A model generated the notes under the pieces. It was not told the DNA's origin and made no database searches. It was given only the letters and a program-made list of their open reading frames with translations. A stretch of DNA of 64,000 bases, taken from contig OY756969.1 in NCBI GenBank assembly GCA_963580455.1, positions 21,672,760 to 21,736,759 of the forward strand, given 5' to 3'. Position 1 is the stretch's first letter; each line of letters starts with the position of its first letter. A program made the position numbers and the translations under genes. Source of the stretch: Euonymus europaeus (lineage: Eukaryota > Streptophyta > Magnoliopsida > Celastrales > Celastraceae). Of this stretch, positions 32,301-43,973 are shown in pieces.

Positions 32301-32375
32301 TATAGTGGTTTTCTAGTGAGGGATCCCTCACGGATCTTTTCGTGTGGGATCCCTCACTTGATAAACCTTCTATAT
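32301..32375. mobile_element. Minimal TA-flanked hairpin element
   Basis: Two copies of AGTGAGGGATCCCTCAC-like sequence around a short CGGATCTTTTCG loop, flanked by TATATAG on the left and CTATATA on the right. It looks like the smallest deletion form of the GGATCC-core family. Confidence 0.6.
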
Positions 32376-33320
32376 ATTTATATTATAAATCTTTTTGTTT
32401 CTAAGAATAATTAATTGTTAATTTGTGGGAGTTTAGAGTTTGAAATAGTAAAGAAAACAAACAAGGGTTAAATACTTCTATTTAATTTGAATGTAATTTC
32501 TAATCCGAGAGCATCACATCACATGTAATTGAATTGAGTTTGAGAAATCTTGAACAATGAATTTCAGATTTGTTTGGATAAGGATTTGTTAACCAATATA
32601 TCAAACCTATTAAGAAAGTAAAACTTCTTGATTCTCCGAAATATTAAATATTTATTTTTGAAAAACTATTTCAAAATTTTAATTTTTAAAATTGAGCTGT
32701 TAAGATTCAGTATTACTTTTTAAAAAATTAACAACTTTCTCTTGTTAGAAAGTGAAAACCCAATTTAACGAAATAACTCAAAGGTTGGGCCCAAAGACAA
32801 TATGTAGCCTTTTTTCATCATTTTGGATTATGGAAGCCCAATAATCTGTTTTTATATAGGCCCAAGCTTAACTTGTGTTTGGCCCAAGCTCTTTCATAAT
32901 TCCAACAAAATTAATATTAATGGCCTTATCTAACACTTCATTTGATGATTAGATGAAAAAGAGATAAAGATAAGAATTACACCAATAGCCCGATTACCCT
33001 TTTTTATATAAACAACCCCATCAAAATGTTTTATTGAAACCGAAACCAACCGGACCCAAACCGTAAATCCGGTTAACCGAAATCATCGGTTTAAAAATAA
33101 CATTTGATGGTTTCGGTTTTCATAATTTAAAAACCGAGTATATCGGTTCGGTTACCGGATTGACTCTAATGGTCCGGTTAACCGAACCGTGAACAACACT
33201 AATACAAGCTTGTCCTTAATTTCGATATTTTTGATACGAGCCTAAACTCGAGTCGTTAGTCACAAAAGTTTTCCATCCGGAGACAAAATAATCTGTTTAT
33301 TCAATAAACTTAAAAAATCA
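32376..33320. other. Intergenic region with a CGGTT-rich repeat
   Basis: No gene. At about 33030-33200 there is a block of CCGGTTAACCGAA-type repeats in both orientations, a common plant dispersed repeat. Confidence 0.5.
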
Positions 33321-33494
33321 GTTCTTTATTTAAAGAGTATTCCTACCATGGGCAGTGCATAACACATTACACGAGATTGATTGGCATGATGATTAGATGA
33401 AAAAGAGGTCAAAGCAATGCCACTATTAATAAGTAGAAATTGAATTATATTGATTTCAATAGAGATGAACAAGAACATACATAACATATATAAC

Positions 33495-33845
33495 CTAGAT
33501 TTCATCAAAACTAATGGCCTCAGCCAACAATTCACTAGAGTCTCTCATCAAGTCAGGACTCAACCTAAACATAAGAGTACAAAACTCCATCTCATCCAAA
33601 CCTCCATCGCCATCCAAATCACCTTCTCTAATCATACACATTACCTCCTCATCACTCATATCTTTCAAACCCAACCACCATGACTTCCTCTTCAAGCTCT
33701 CGAACGTTATAACTCCCTTGTCTTCATCCATCAACAGACGAAATCCATTGCACAACTCCTTCATAAACCCATCGGCTCCTAACTTCTCCATCATTGCAGG
33801 AAAGAAATCCTCAAACTCCACTCCTTCCATTCTTGACGCCATCAT
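33495..33845 (-). CDS. PBP1: Single-EF-hand calcium-binding protein (PBP1/KIC-like), copy B
   Basis: A single-exon gene of 116 residues, differing from copy A at 11 of 115 aligned positions plus one extra N-terminal Met. It has the same canonical EF loop DLDGDGGLDEME and the same FEDFFPAMMEKLGADGFMKE block. Differences cluster in the N-terminus, in one WW-for-GL change after LKRKS, and in the C-terminal tail (SSELLAEAIS). Its 3' flank (33330-33494) and part of its upstream sequence (CTCCTTCCTCGAAGTTGCA at about 34050) are also repeated near copy A. A TATA box lies at 33902-33893, about 50 bp upstream of the start. Expected role: calcium sensor for a kinase or kinesin partner. Confidence 0.87.
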   Translation of the reverse strand: MMASRMEGVEFEDFFPAMMEKLGADGFMKELCNGFRLLMDEDKGVITFESLKRKSWWLGLKDMSDEEVMCMIREGDLDGDGGLDEMEFCTLMFRLSPDLMRDSSELLAEAISFDEI

Positions 33846-33892
33846 AAATTAAATAATTTGCGAGTCCTTAAAAATATGAATAGGTGGGTTTC

Positions 33893-33902
33893 TATTTATA
33901 TA
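33893..33902 (-). promoter_or_regulatory. TATA box of EF-hand copy B
   Basis: TATATAAATA on the minus strand, about 48 bp upstream of the start codon, in sequence otherwise free of TA repeats. Confidence 0.6.
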
Positions 33903-34189
33903 GATGCAGGAAATTAAAGTGAAACAAAAAAGTCATTTGAGGATGAGATTCTAATGGGATTAACTAGGAAGCTACGTGTAGAGAGATAAATTAAATAAGG
34001 AAGTGGTAGGTTTGTTTGGGGGAGTTTCTTTTTGTTCTCTGAACAAATAGTACTCCTTCCTCGAAGTTGCATGAGAAGCTACCGAATTCAGGTCAAGTAG
34101 GTAGAAGCATTTTCCTATGAAAAACCCAAACTTAGCTTGAAGCATAATTTACAGAAGAAAAGAAGTCATCTAGTATTCTTTTTTTAACA

Positions 34190-35375
34190 AAAATGTTTTA
34201 GAACCCAACTTTTATTAGCCCAAATCAACCCAAGTCTACATGGCACTCCATGTTGATGTGCCATGTTGGACTTTTTTAAAAATCTATTTTTATTCATCTT
34301 TTTTATAAACGAAACTTTAAAACGTTTTATCTCTCAAAATACATGTTAGATTTCAAAAAAAATTACATATTCGAACTCAGCGTGTAAAACTCTTTCTAAT
34401 AAGACCCATTGTCGATAGTTTTTATCGCGTTTTTTCAATTACATTATTTTTAAAAATAATGTAATTCATATATATTATGTTTAAAGTGTTTATTCGAGCT
34501 GAAATTTTATTATATTATGATAGTATAATATATATTCATTATTTTTTTGCCTTTTTATTGAAATTACGTTGAGTATATGAACCCGTCAGAGTATAATAGT
34601 TAGGACCCTAAGGTTTAGCACTTGAGACATTTATGATTTTGTAGTGAATTCGTCGAGGTTTAGTGAATATGAGTCTTTTAGGTTACAAAATTGAAATTCG
34701 ATACACGAGCCCGTTAGGGTTTAGCGAATCCGTTCCCCTTGGGGTTTATAACACTTATTGTTTGGATTACAGCATGAAAATCCAATACACGATCTCGTTA
34801 GGGTTTAACGAATCCGTTCCCCTTGGGGTTTATAACACTTATTGTTTGGATTACAGCATGAAAATCCGATACACGATCCCGTTAGGGTTTAGCGAATTCG
34901 TTCCTCTTAGGGTTTAACATTTATTGTTTAGGTTACAGTATGAAAATTCGATATACGAGCTCATATCGGTACCTATAAATAAACACTAGAAACTACGTAA
35001 TCAACATATTAGTACAAAAAAAACAATGTAATTAAAGACAATGTAATTAAAAACAATGTAATTAAAAACAATGTAATTAAGAATGAGTGATTAAAACCTA
35101 TCGATGATAGATCTTGTTGGATAGATCTTTACTTGCTGATTATGGATATGTAATTTTTTTTGAAATCTAATATGTATTTTAAGAGATAAAATGTTTTAAA
35201 ATTTTGTTTAAGAAAATAAAAATAAAAATATGTGCTGTGAGTTTTTCAAATGAGATATTTTATTTTTAAAAATTTTAATTTTCCATGTCATTTGCTTACA
35301 AAGCATGACATGTAGACTTGGGTTAATTGTTGGGTTACAAAACTTGGGCTATTTAGCACTACTCTTTTTTTAATT
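34190..35375. mobile_element. Long-TIR (MULE-like) element with an internal minisatellite
   Basis: The left arm (AACCCAACTTTTATTAGCCC to CAACCCAAGTCTACATGGCA, continuing past 34360) is inverted at the right (ATGACATGTAGACTTGGGTT to GGGTTACAAAACTTGGGCTA). The arms keep resembling each other for about 200 bp (CATGTTAGATTTCAAAAAAA against its inverse near 35160-35175). The core holds the 84-bp minisatellite at 34663-34975 and GACAATGTAATTAAA repeats at 35036-35085. No transposase is visible. Confidence 0.55.
34663..34975. repeat. 84-bp minisatellite, about 3.5 copies
   Basis: Tandem units starting GGGGTTTATAACACTTATTG at 34741 and 34825 are exactly 84 bp apart, with diverged partial copies on each side. 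Because 84 is a multiple of three the array is open on the plus strand as a 28-residue repeat, but I do not consider it a gene. Confidence 0.85.
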
Positions 35376-36098
35376 TTCTTTTGTAATAACTGAACTTCAT
35401 AATGTCAATTTTTCATAATAAATTTCTCTCTAGACGTCTAATATTGCTTTATCGAGTTCCTTCTTTTTAATAAATTAGTCCTTTTTTTTTGAAATCATTC
35501 CATGAGTCGAAAGTCCTATAATTAGATAGTGGGTGTGAAATGGAGAGCTTCATGTAGGATGAGATCCAATGTGGCCGTGTCTTAGATAATTTCTTTTCGA
35601 TAGTCCATTGCGGCTTTAAAAACAAAAAAGTTCCTTTTGGTGGTACATTCTAGGAAAATACATGGGAAAGGAAAAGGGAAAGGGAAGGGGAAAGGCAGGC
35701 ACAATTGGCGCGTCACCTTTGGAGAGCCGTCAAATGGTCTCAATTTTCAATCTAAGAGTTCGGCCCATGTGCATCAGTGCATGGCAATTGGCAAGGACAG
35801 AGCCGTGTTGGGCTGAAAGCCTTTTCTGGTGTAGGGCTGGGCCAGCACATGGAATGAAAAGATATGTATAAGACTAGCTTTATTTACAACCCACCACTTT
35901 CTAAACTACATCTCCCCTTCGGTGCCTTCGGTCAACATAGTTTTTACTCTATGCTTCTCAAGGTATAAGATGTTCATATGTTATCCTTTTATTTTTTTCA
36001 TTATGCGACAACACGAGCAAGAAATTTATAATTTTAAAAAAAGAGAGTTGCAATTTGCAAATAAAGAGTAACGATATTGTGCAGTTAACGTTTTTTGG
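35376..36098. other. Intergenic region
   Basis: No gene recognised. The 69-codon open frame at 35662-35871 starts with a Lys/Gly-rich AAAGGGAA repeat and has no family resemblance I can see. Confidence 0.4.
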
Positions 36099-37149
36099 GT
36101 GAGTAAATATAACTTTTAGTCACTGAAAAATAGCTCATGTTTCATTTTGATCATCGAAAAATAAAACGTTTCAACTTGGTAATTTAACTTTTCATTTTGT
36201 TCCAGTCAAGTCACTCGGTCAGGATTTCTCAAATCCGGGCAGCCAAAAAGTTGACGTGGCAGTTTTACTTGTTTCGATTGGTCCACGTGGAAAATGGTCG
36301 CCACGCGGTTAATACTACTTTCAGTCATCGAAAGATAGTTCATGTGTCATTTTGGTCATCGAAAGATAAAATGTTTCAACTTGATCGCTTAACTTTTCAT
36401 TTTGTTGCAATCAAGCAAGGATTTCTCAAATCCGAGCAATGAAAAAGGGCGACGTGACAGTTTGACTTGCTTTCGATTGGTCCACGAGGAAAATGGTCAC
36501 CACATGAAAATATTTTGCAATTTTTTAAATTCAAAGCAATCGTGAGAAGTGAAGGTCCACTTGTGAGAACAATATGAATTAGTGGAATTTCTTATGCCTA
36601 AATTGTCATGTGATCGGGACGAAGCGCCAATGGAGGCGAATTGATTCGAAGCAGGAGGCTTAGAGTATGAATAGTGTTGTAGGGTTTGATCTCTGAAACC
36701 TAATTTCTGTTTCTTAGTTTGATTGCGGGATTGATCGTGCCACAAAATGATGATTGCACTTAGAGGCCGCATGAGAGCATTTCAAAAATAGCACTCGGTG
36801 ACCAGTTTGATCGAGTAGCTTTACTGGAACAAAATGAAAAGCTAAGTGACTAAATTGAAACGTTTTATCTTTCGGTGGCCAAAATGAAACATGAGCAATT
36901 CTTCAGTGACTAAAAGTAGTATTAACCCATGCAAAATATTTACATGTGGCGACTATTTTTCACGTGAACCAATCAAAACAAGTCAAACTGCCACGTCACC
37001 ATTTTTTGCTGCTCGGATTTGAGAAATCCTGACCGGGTGGCTTGACTAAAATAAAATGAAAAATTAAATTATCAAGTTGAAACATTTTATCTTTTGGTGA
37101 TTAAAATAAAACATAAACTATCTTTTGATGATTATAAGTTATATTAACC
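36099..37149. mobile_element. MULE-type element with tandemly doubled TIRs
   Basis: The outer ends (AAATATAACTTTTAGTCACTG on the left, AAGTTATATTAACC on the right) are inverted. A second copy of the TIR starts at about 36312 (GGTTAATACTACTTTCAGTC), with its partner ending at about 36926 (GTAGTATTAACCC). Each arm therefore carries two head-to-tail TIR units of about 200 bp. Flanks TTTTTTGG (36091-36098) and TTTTTTTGG (from 37150) look like a target duplication of about 9 bp in a T-rich site. The core, about 270 bp, has no recognisable protein. Confidence 0.65.
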
Positions 37150-39811
37150 TTTTTTTGGTTGGGTTGGGCGTCATTTAGGGATTGTTTGGGAAATGTTTTT
37201 AAAATAATTTTTGTTTTTGAAATTTAAAAATGATTAAAAAATTCGTTTGTGCGTGATTTTTCAAAATTCATTTTACAAAACTGATTTTTGTTTTTTATTT
37301 TTAAAAACAAAAAATGGAAAACAACAAAAGGCTGTTTTGCAATAACCAATTCTAGTGTTTTAGAAAAAATATGGACAACTGTTTTCATTAATGGCAGTTT
37401 TGTAAATCTATTGATCTAAAGAAACCCCAAACACGTTCGGCGCCTCCCTCTTCTGTGCTCCCACTTGCGTCAATCTGCAGAGCAACTCCAACTCCGACTC
37501 CGATCTTCTCTAACTGGGCAAATCTGTCTTCGATCAAAGGTACTTCCTTCTTCTTCTTGATGGTGACTCGTTCCTTTGAAATCATACCCAGAGTTCCAAC
37601 CTAATGCGCCCAGCCTATCTTATTCATCGGCCGACTATCTTCGTGTCGTATGTTTGTTGCGTTAATCAAACGATCCCTTCGTCTTCGCTTTTTTGTGTTT
37701 GAATTCTTTGGTGTATAGGTTTGTGTTTGGTTAACTACGATTTTGTGTTGAATTTGGGGGCGGTGATGAAGAATGTCATGCACCACTCTGATGAAATCTG
37801 TGCTGATAAACTCTCGATTACCCATTATTCATATCTGAGCCCTTATTGCATTTATTACGAAGTTGAATTATTATGATTTGAATTTTTCTTGTTTGGATTT
37901 GCGAGTTTGATTTAAAGCTAGAGGAGGCAACCATGTGATGTGGGTCTTGTTTGATCCAACCATGATGCGGACCGCATAGCAGTTTCTACTTCTGGGGATT
38001 ATACTCGGTTTCTGATGGTCCTCCCTCTCCCTCTCCCTCTCTGTTTTTACCTTAAGTGTTTTAGATCGGACTTGTTATATTTTATGATCTCTTCTTCTTC
38101 GATTCTATTTTTCTAATTTTTCTGGTGAGAGAGGTTCCTTGCTAACATGACCCTGAACCTGAACTGATGCCTTCATGCTTTATACTATTTTTTTTTCATT
38201 TGACTGGTACACATGTTTTAGAGACAAGATCTTTATTTTATTCTGAGCCTTGTAGTTTTATTTATTTATTTTTCTCTTGCTTGCCGTATACAATTACAAG
38301 CATATAGATTGGAAATTGTCCTCAAAAGCCTATGATTTGGTCTCAAGATTCTAAGCAAAATCTAAACCAGACGGATTAATTATTAATTAAGCAATTCATC
38401 ACTTGATAGAAAATTATTAATATTTTGGACTTTAAATGTAGTTTTGAACAATTTTGTAGTTAGAATTTTAATAATTTTCTAATATCGGTATCAGGGAGCT
38501 TGTGGCAGTGCAAACGATTTCCGAGTCCGGGAAGGAGAGTATGTTCGTGGACTGCTGTAGGATTTGTTTCAGAGGGTTTGAACCAAAAAATCGTGACTCT
38601 TGAATTGGTGTATTGGGTGTGTTAGGTGAAGAAAAATTCAATGCGGGAGTAGACTGAAGAGGATGCAGTCATGCAGTGATATGAAGCTAGAAATTATACA
38701 GGTGCCGGACTTTGCAGAGCAAGTGTTCGAAGGATTGCTTCTCTGTGGGATACGCGTATAGACGGGGTCGTTGGTTGTATGGCTTGGACTTGAAGCTTCA
38801 CTGATGGATGCACCCGAATCTTCAACGAGGATGGGTAAGTTCTTCAATAAATTCGTATTGCATAATATTGTGGTTAATTGTTTCATCTTTGAAAATATTA
38901 TTGTAATTGGCGTATTGTGTAGACACTTCTTGTAATTTAAATTTCATATTAAACACCCTGAATTTCGATTTTGCCAAGTGTTGCAGATGGTAGGAATTTC
39001 AATCTTCTGTCCGATTTAATTGTGATCGTATGGAGTTATGGTTCAATTCTCTAGGAGTATTTCTCTGGGTTTGTTTATCAGGTTATAAAATGTTCAGAGA
39101 CGTATCGGTTTTTCATATTTTCATTGGCAACAGAAATGACCGTCTTTTTGCAATGTTTTTTTTTGCAAGATTATGGGGTCCTTCCCCTTTCCCCCATGAG
39201 AACCAAAGAGAGATTTATGATATATCTCACTGTCTCTATTGCCAATGTTGATGGATGATAATGGGTTCTTGAGAAACTGCTTCTCTTATGTGTATTACTC
39301 TATTTAAGTATATTTCAAGTCAATTAGCATGTAGCAATAGAGGATGCATCATTCATGACTGTGTTGAATCAATTACCATGATGCAGATTTTGTATTGCAT
39401 ATTCTTTTTAGTTCTTTTTGGCTTATGCCCTCCAGACTGTTAAACTTTAATTTGGGGAATTGGGAAGAAGAGCAATAATGTTGTTGTGGTTAGTTTGTAC
39501 TGTGTAGTAGTTAAATACTAGAAGAAAAGCTAAATATGAACATCTATTATGTGCAAATGAAGAATTGATAGTCAAACATTGATTCTTACCATGTAGCATG
39601 TATGCCAATTTCTCCAATTATTTTGAAAGAGATGTTGACTTGTACAAGTTGCAGACAATCAAAACTTAAAAATCTTCCCTAAAGGTTACTTTCATTTGAA
39701 AATTCCCTATACATCGTAGAAATGCAGAAGTCACAAATGGTAAAGCTGGATTCTGACTAAGGAATTGTCTTCCAATGACTGCTATGACATTTCCCTATTT
39801 CTGGCAGCACC
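37150..39811 (+). other. Non-coding region with possible spliced exons
   Basis: No protein gene recognised. Some segments look like leader exons: 37440-37540 is C-rich and ends AAAG followed by GTACTT, and 38497-38833 follows a TATCAG and ends before GGTAAGTT. The reading frames in them are short. This could be a non-coding transcript or the leader of the decayed kinase at 39812; I cannot decide. Confidence 0.25.
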
Positions 39812-42150
39812 ATGAATCTAATGTGTCTTTTATCTGTATCGTGTTTGTGTTTTCTGAAGTTTGCTGCTTCCAGAGACACAATCACATCATCTCAATTCAT
39901 CAAAGATCCTGAAACCATATCCACTGGTGGGTTCTTTGAATTGGGATTCTTCAGTCCAGTTAACACGACCAATCGATATGTTGGAATATGGTACAATGAC
40001 GAGTCTCAACCAGTTGTTGTATGGGTTGCTAACAGAAAAAAAAGGCTGTCGAGCATTTTACAGGGACTTTCATGATATATGTGGATGGAAATTGGTGGTT
40101 CTGAATTAACAGGAAGCGAATATTTGCTAATCAATGTTTCTGATCCAATGTATAATGTTGCATAGAGGTGTCAACTGGCCCAGCTGATTATTGAGCAGGG
40201 TGGTTTCAAACCATTATATAGGGTAATATTGTGCTATAATGTTGAAGTGAATTTCATAGTGAACCTAAGTTCAATAGCAAGTAACTTGTTTGCTACTGAT
40301 TCACAGGGGAAATTACTGGAGGGACAGGAAATACCGAAATAGCGCTCAAAAGACTTTTGAGAGACTCTGGACAAGGGCTCAAAAAATTTATGAATAATGT
40401 TGTGGTGATCTCTAAACTGCAGCACCAGAATCTTGTTGTAAGACTTCTTGGTTGTTGTGTTGAAGGAGAAGAAAAGACATTGATCTATGAGTACATGCTG
40501 AACATAAGCTTGTATACAGTTCTCCTCAGTAAGAGCATCTGCTTCCCTTACATTGTCGTATTTGCTACGATTTTGTTCCCTGCATATCAACATATAGTTG
40601 TGTGGATTAGTATTTATTTTTAGATGAAAAGAACATAATTAAAAAAAAACCATGAATAGGGAAAACCAGGCTCCAGGGCAGCCAGGTGCCCTCTTCCTGA
40701 ACAAATTGACAAAAATGACATTGGAGTTGTTACTTGTTAGGACCTAATCCATTCATTTGTTTTGAATACTTTCCAATCTTAATCCGTTCTTCAGTTTAAT
40801 GATTTAAAGAGGGATGTAGCAGTACACATATAGGGGATGGGCAGGTTCCGGAACGGAAAGCATTACCATACTTTTTAAGTTGGGAGAATCAGTTTCTAAT
40901 GGGGACTGTGCTGCTCACTGACATTGATAACTTTCCAAATGAAACCCTTTTCCATCCCTCAGCTTCCAGAGCTATATCTTGAGGAAATTCCTACCTAACA
41001 TTTTCTTGTAGTTTCGTACCAGATATTGTTTCACTGAATTCTACATATGGTGCACAATATTTTTTTCAGCAGTTATATACTGAAGTTTCTCCTTGCGGGG
41101 AATCAATCAATTCACTGCATATTAACATTCTCTTCTAGAAATCACAGATTTTATGCTGTCGATTGCGGTCAATGTTTTCTCAAGTCTGTATTGTTTCTAG
41201 CCTTTGAAATCTCTTGTGATGTGAAAGTAACATTGATTAAAAAAAAATGTTCTAGCTAAAAATTCCCTTGCCTAATGACTCTAATCACAATAGATTTGAT
41301 ATTCAACCTATTAGAAATGTCAAAATTCCACTTTATCAGGTCCAGTTAAATTCTTCTAGATGCTGCTTACCCAATTTATGTAGCTTTGTCGAAACAAGAA
41401 TCTCTAGATTGGAGAAGGCAATTCGACATTATCGATGAAATTGGTCGAGGGCCTATGTACAAATCCTTAGGGATTCGTGGCTTAAAATTATTCATAGGGA
41501 TAGGGATCTGAAGGCAAGTAACATATTGTTGGATCAAGAGCTGAATCCTAAGATTTTAGACTTCATAGTGGCCAGAATTTTCAGGAAAAATGAGGGATCA
41601 AGTAGATACACAAACAATTGTTGGGACATAGTAAATACTAATTACTCTCTTCAAATTCAGCCATGCCATGCCATGCAGTTTCTGTTTTACCTAGGAAAAT
41701 TTAAATGTTTGATGAAATGCAGAGGCTATATTCCCCTTGAGTATGCAATGGGACTATGAGAGGGCATATTTCGGAGAAATCTGATGTCTTTAGCTTGGCA
41801 GTGTTGTTACTGAAGATCATTAGTTGACAAGAAAACACAAGCTTTTATCACTATAAATCGTCACTGAAGCCTTCTAGGATTGTTAGTGTTAATGTGTTAT
41901 TCAAATTCAGTTACTTGTATAATATAATTTTACTCATCTTGATAACTTAACTTTTGCTCACTTTCAGCCTGGAAATTCTGGAATGAAAGCAACATTGCAG
42001 CTTTAGTGGATCCATCAATTGGAAATTCACCCATTGAACTGGAAATTCTGAGATGCATAGCTGTTGTGTGTGCAACTATGTCAGTGGTCCTTTCAATGCT
42101 TAACTGTGAAATCTTGGATCTTTCCTGCTCCAGGACAACCTGCATTTAGA
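39812..42150 (+). pseudogene. S-domain receptor-like kinase, decayed
   Basis: Remnants appear in gene order on the plus strand. First come a signal peptide and lectin start (39812-40050, TGGFFELGFFSPVNTTNRYV, VVWVANR). A kinase N-lobe follows (40330-40510, [34 protein letters not shown]), then catalytic-loop and DFG region pieces (about 41490-41600, [20 protein letters not shown], with the HRD region disrupted). Later pieces are [10 protein letters not shown] near 41735 and LVDPSIGNSPIELEILRC near 42005. Most of the S-domain, the transmembrane exon and the glycine loop are missing, and stops interrupt the rest. DFG is replaced (LDFIVAR). It is an older relative of the cluster downstream. Confidence 0.85.
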
Positions 42151-43046
42151 TTCCCCTTGTTTTTTTTTTAAAAAATTCGAAATTGATCAACGTTGCAGGT
42201 ATTTTCCTGGAAACCCAACTTCCTAGAAAGGGCCATTTGGTCCAAGGATTCTGTTATCCAGTCATTGTCCTTCATTACAGTTTAAATCCAGGGCATAAGG
42301 AGGGTCCAATTTCCAACTATTTTTCATTAAATTAGTCTTGGAACGTTCTGTGACATATGGGAATATTTCTCTTTTTTTGAAATAATTGAAGGGACTTTTG
42401 ACCTAACACTCGACATGGGTTGATAGGTAGGCAGGGCCCAAACCTGTTTAATTTGATGTATCTAAGCAGCCAAACACATACCACAAAATATTTAAATACC
42501 CAACCAAACAACGTGATAATTTTCCAGAATAATTTACAATGAAAAAACACTTTTTCTTCTTCTGGCATGGTTGTTAAAACTTAAAAGAACTGAAATAGGG
42601 GATGTTAACAAGTGAAACTGCAGGATAAGAAAAAGATTGAATCTGAGAATTGATTTTATTGGTAAGTTGTTAATTCCAAAACATAATCAGAATTACTTCC
42701 TAAAGATAGTTGCTTAAACCATACAATTACAACAAAATCTGACCATCACATCTCGCAATCATAAATATCATATCAAGTGGATATCTAAATAACTTATCTT
42801 GATTCTTCAATCCAACAATAGGCCTTGTTAATTAATGGTGCATGAAACGGACACACATAATTATTTTAGGAAGGCAATGACTACGGATTAAGGGAGGTGT
42901 TTGCCTGTTCACGGATACGAAAATGAGATAAAAATTTAAATGTCTAACGAATATTTTAACTGGAACGAGTAAGAGATTTATCTTATGAATATCAAGAGAG
43001 GAAAAAAAAAGTTGTCTAAAAAAAATCTCCAGTCACATCACATCAT

Positions 43047-43353
43047 TAGAACATCTCCAATGTAAGTGTGTATATTTGAGAATGTAAAATGATATATACA
43101 TTTTTGAATAAGGATTTTTTGGGATGTAAACTTTTTGCATTGCAATGGTATGATGTTTAATTGGGGATGCATATTACATATTCATATTCTTCATTATTTT
43201 CAATATTCTCTCTTTTTGAGGTGAAAATGTTAGTTAGGTTTTCTAGGTTTTTATTCATCATTACTATAATTGAAAGTTTGGGTTTTATATTTACATAGAG
43301 ATATATTTTACAATTGAAGATACATCTTGGGTTGACGCTATTATTGGAGATGC
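43047..43353. mobile_element. MITE with ACATCTCCAAT termini
   Basis: The left end ACATCTCCAATG and right end TATTGGAGATG are inverted. This terminal type is widespread in plant genomes. Non-coding, about 300 bp. Confidence 0.5.
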
Positions 43354-43499
43354 TTATTCAATAACATTAGAGATCGGATTGGACAGTTAAAGATGAAACG
43401 TGAAACGCGGGAGATGCCCCAAATCCTTCAAAAATTCAATCAGTGTTTGATGGGCAATTGCAATGATGCAAAGTTAATAGACCAACAAATGTGTATTTA

Positions 43500-43760
43500 A
43501 ATATGTGTTTTGCTGATGTGACTGTATTGAAAAATGTGTTTTGTTGATGTGGTTGTATTGAGATATGTATTTTGATGATGTTGCTTTACTTTTTGTAATA
43601 AAGGTGGGACCCAGCCTTGATTTTGGTGTAAATTTGATGAGATAGAATAAAGTATAAGAAAGTAGTTGAGTTGGATAATGATTTTGTATTGGGAGATGTG
43701 TTTTGCTGATGTGGTAGTATTGAAATATGTGTTATGCTAATTTGATTATATTGAAAGTTG
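43500..43760. repeat. 31-bp minisatellite, two clusters
   Basis: The motif ATGTGTTTTGCTGATGTG, followed by a TGTATTGAAA-like tail, starts at 43503, 43534 and 43565 (31-bp steps) and again at about 43696 and 43727. Confidence 0.8.
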
Positions 43761-43973
43761 TATTTTTGTGAGATAGATGTGAGATCCAAAAGCAAAATTG
43801 TTGAGCCATTAATTTTGGAACCACTGTGTTGCCCGTTTATTGGATATTGAGTGGATTTAATGATGGTCAATAATAAGGACTCGGAGTAATTATTGTACTT
43901 TCAAGTTCAATGCCATGTGTTTCGAATCTCTCATCTCTGAACAAAAAACAAAAGCTTCAACACCTAACCAGAG

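Larger units (their letters stand above)
42151..43909. other. Intergenic region with MITE and minisatellite
   Basis: No gene. It contains a MITE at about 43047-43353 with inverted ACATCTCCAATG / TATTGGAGATG ends, and a 31-bp tandem repeat at 43500-43760. Confidence 0.5.

Noticed and set aside
32013..32375. Precursor hairpins for microRNAs
   Set aside because: The hairpins share a core sequence with other TA-flanked elements in the window, so they are mobile-element palindromes; no independent evidence of a microRNA.
34663..34917. 84-residue repeat protein over the 84-bp minisatellite
   Set aside because: Openness follows from a repeat length divisible by three; no start context or splice partner, and it sits in a transposon core.
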